From assembly GCA_013396655.1 (NCBI GenBank), contig WBMV01002769.1, positions 762,656-826,655 of the forward strand: a stretch of DNA of 64,000 nucleotides. Direction: 5' to 3'. The notes under the pieces are model-generated. The model worked only from the letters and a program-made list of their open reading frames with translations. It ran no database searches and was not told where the DNA came from. Each line of letters opens with the position of its first letter. The stretch's first letter is position 1. The DNA comes from Campylorhamphus procurvoides (Eukaryota > Chordata > Aves > Passeriformes > Dendrocolaptidae). Made by a program: the position numbers and the translations under genes. This document shows positions 63,555 through 64,000 of this stretch, one piece after another.

Positions 63555-64000
63555 GCCCCTGCTAACTGCAAAATAACTTCCTTCCAAGAGCTGTGAGAAA
63601 ACACACCTGGTTGTAGAAAGTTGCTCCCTCTAATCAACCCTTGTCATTACACTATTGGAGGGGCATCATCATAGATTTTAAAAATATGTTTCAATTACCT
63701 TTCTTAAAGGACTGCAAACAGAGTTGAGAAATTTATCCTCAAATTTAAAGCCTAACAGAAATGTTTTTAAATATATGACAACAAATACATATTGATGGTT
63801 AAAGAATTTTTGGAGTAGTTCTTCGTACATATTGGATATGAGCAAGCTAAAAAGTCTGAAGACAAAGAATCCACTTAAACATCCTCCTCAGCTGAACCTG
63901 GAGAATAGAGACTGAGTTCAAAAGTAAGTTCAGTGTCCAGTGTACCTGCTTCTGAGAAAAATGTTGTTTTGTAAGTAGGGAAGGAAACACTGTTAAACAT

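Larger units (their letters stand above)
55036..64000. other. Intergenic, no gene recognised
   Basis: Gene-poor AT-rich DNA. It contains a (TA)n run (57673-57691), a 46-bp AT palindrome (58565-58610), a TATATTAG repeat (63456-63554), a possibly conserved segment (58,375-58,475) and a 60-codon hydrophilic open stretch (60025-59846, minus) of unknown meaning. The parts at 58,060-58,300 and 62,150-62,420 are GC-richer but match nothing I recognise. Confidence 0.5.

Noticed and set aside
1..64000. Neighbouring genes such as NPBWR1 or ATP6V1H, CRISPR arrays, operons, tRNA or rRNA genes
   Set aside because: No exon of a second gene could be recognised. Prokaryotic features are not expected in bird nuclear DNA and none was seen. 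No cloverleaf or rRNA-like sequence was noticed.

Overview
This is vertebrate nuclear DNA, almost certainly from a bird. It is AT-rich, has no operon-like gene packing, contains one multi-exon gene with GT-AG introns, and carries several CR1 LINE fragments with the typical bird 3' end (CATAGAATCA on the opposite strand). It also holds an ERVL-type LTR that opens TGTGGTGGGTTGACC, a family I associate with neoavian birds. The species cannot be named from the sequence.

The only protein-coding gene I can support is OPRK1, the kappa opioid receptor, on the minus strand. Three coding exons (27789-27530, 12801-12449, 8799-8267) join in phase into a 381-residue class A GPCR; the human protein has 380. 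The introns are 14,728 and 3,649 bp. The first coding exon has a strong acceptor 67 bases before the ATG, so at least one non-coding exon lies further upstream. The best candidate is the GC-richer block at about 28,354-28,700, which would also hold the promoter.

Layout: 1-8,266 is 3' UTR and downstream flank, with a probable ancient SINE remnant. 8,267-27,856 is the gene body. Its large intron contains an ancient CR1, a probable sense-oriented LTR, a MIR-like SINE and a small CR1 tail. 27,322-28,948 includes an exact 57-bp direct repeat that brackets the first coding exon and the putative promoter. 28,720-64,000 is gene-poor upstream flank with five more CR1 copies, one solo LTR, AT-rich tandem repeats and palindromes, and a few stretches that look like conserved non-coding DNA.

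I found no sign of a new multi-gene system. The most interesting points are lineage differences in the receptor (Glu at position 2.63, a less acidic second extracellular loop, an altered C-tail phosphorylation region), the 57-bp duplication flanked by 7-bp repeats, and the possible LTR promoter and upstream ORFs that could affect OPRK1 expression.
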